Positions 5,656-6,194 of a stretch of DNA of 6,194 bases are shown here, piece after piece (the first letter of the stretch is position 1; every line of letters starts with the position of its first letter). The notes under the pieces were generated by a model, which saw nothing but the letters and a program-made list of their open reading frames with translations, did no database searches and was not told the origin of the DNA. Made by a program: the position numbers and the translations under genes. The DNA lies in NCBI GenBank assembly GCA_003444595.1, contig DLUO01000107.1:964-7157 (forward strand), written 5' to 3'. The stretch is from Bacillota bacterium (lineage in GTDB: Bacteria > Bacillota > Dethiobacteria > DTU022 > UBA8154).

Positions 5656-6194
5656 ATGGAACACCGCGTGCTGGAACTGTTTCATCCGCTGATTCGCAAC
5701 TGGTTTACCACAAAGGTGGGGACGCCCACCGATATCCAGGCCTGTGCCTGGCCGCGTATTGCCAGAGGCGAGCATGTCCTGATTACCGCTCCCACGGGCA
5801 GCGGTAAAACATTGACCGCCTTTCTCTGGGCGCTGCAAAAGTTGATTTCCGGAGATTGGGCGGGCGGTTGTATACGGGTTCTGTATGTTTCTCCTTTGAA
5901 AGCCCTCAATAACGATGTGCAGCGCAACCTGCTGAAGCCGCTGGGGGAACTGCGCGCCTGTTTTGAGGAGGCGGGCTATGATTTCCCCCTGATCCGGGTT
6001 CTCACCCGCAGCGGCGATACCCCGCAGAGCGAGAGACGGCAGATGCTGCGCCGGGCGCCCGAGATTCTAATCACCACGCCGGAGAGCCTCAACCTTCTAC
6101 TCTGCTCCAAAAATAGCCGCCCGCTCTTAAGCGGGGTGAAAACGGTTATTCTGGACGAGATCCATGCCGTGCTGGACAGCAAGCGGGGCACCCA
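5656..6194 (+). CDS. lhr: Lhr-type ATP-dependent helicase, 5' part only
   Basis: The first 179 codons of a superfamily 2 helicase are present; the frame is open at the right edge. Visible motifs are the Q-motif-like G22-T-P-T-D-I-Q28, Walker A A45-P-T-G-S-G-K-T52, motif Ia V78-S-P-L-K-A-L-N-N-D87, motif Ib T141-P-E-S-L-N146 and the Walker B DExH box D167-E-I-H170 followed by A-V-L-D-S-K-R-G178. The P-L-K-A-L-N-N-D block and D-E-I-H-x5-S-K-R-G are typical of the Lhr (large helicase-related) family rather than RecQ or DEAD-box RNA helicases. Family knowledge: Lhr proteins are 3'-5' translocases acting on DNA or DNA-RNA hybrids, linked to DNA repair; full length is usually about 850 to over 1,400 residues, so most is missing here. 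The ATG at 5656 follows AAGGGTGG (5644-5651). The gap to purC is 45 bases with no terminator, which suggests readthrough. The C-terminal domains that separate Lhr subfamilies are outside the window. Confidence 0.88.
   Translation, partial: MEHRVLELFHPLIRNWFTTKVGTPTDIQACAWPRIARGEHVLITAPTGSGKTLTAFLWALQKLISGDWAGGCIRVLYVSPLKALNNDVQRNLLKPLGELRACFEEAGYDFPLIRVLTRSGDTPQSERRQMLRRAPEILITTPESLNLLLCSKNSRPLLSGVKTVILDEIHAVLDSKRGT

Noticed and set aside
596..6194. A defence island combining the methyltransferase and the helicase (DISARM-, BREX- or type I/III restriction-like)
   Set aside because: The two genes are about 3.8 kb apart, separated by a wall amidase on the other strand and by purC. The helicase has Lhr features, not those of restriction or defence helicases. 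No nuclease, PglX, Drm or phospholipase-D-like gene is present.

Overview
The window looks like chromosomal DNA from a Gram-positive, Clostridia-type bacterium (Bacillota). The main clue is a secreted cell-wall amidase combining a copper-amine-oxidase-like N-terminal domain, SH3b repeats, an AMIN domain and a zinc Amidase_3 domain, an arrangement typical of Desulfotomaculum/Pelotomaculum/Syntrophomonas-like organisms. Strong purine-rich ribosome binding sites, GTG starts and a PurC of the variant common in Clostridia agree with this. The genus cannot be fixed from the sequence alone.

Layout: (1) 1-359, minus strand, a YjbQ/UPF0047 family protein (secondary thiamine-phosphate synthase type), cut off by the window edge. 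(2) 360-595, an AT-rich divergent intergenic region. (3) 596-1858, plus strand, a solitary DNA methyltransferase of the amino-methylating (N4-cytosine/N6-adenine) class, with no restriction endonuclease beside it. (4) 1971-2540, plus strand, a visibly AT-richer gene for an unrecognised membrane-anchored extracytoplasmic protein. (5) 2682-4643, minus strand, a 653-residue multidomain N-acetylmuramoyl-L-alanine amidase, convergent with gene 4. (6) 4644-4917, a second divergent intergenic region holding a perfect 15-bp palindrome and a good sigma-A-type promoter for purC. (7) 4918-5610, plus strand, purC of a divergent clade. (8) 5656-6194, plus strand, the N-terminal part of an Lhr-type superfamily 2 helicase, cut off by the right edge and probably cotranscribed with purC.

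The genes do not form one obvious pathway. They look like short, independent transcription units: a cofactor-related or housekeeping enzyme, an epigenetic or modification enzyme, a small envelope protein, a cell-wall hydrolase, and a purC-helicase pair. I see no CRISPR array, tRNA, rRNA, transposase or prophage gene, and no complete defence system. The observations most worth following are the solitary methyltransferase with a long internal putative target-recognition segment, the atypical active-site segments of the solitary PurC, and the unrecognised anchored protein.
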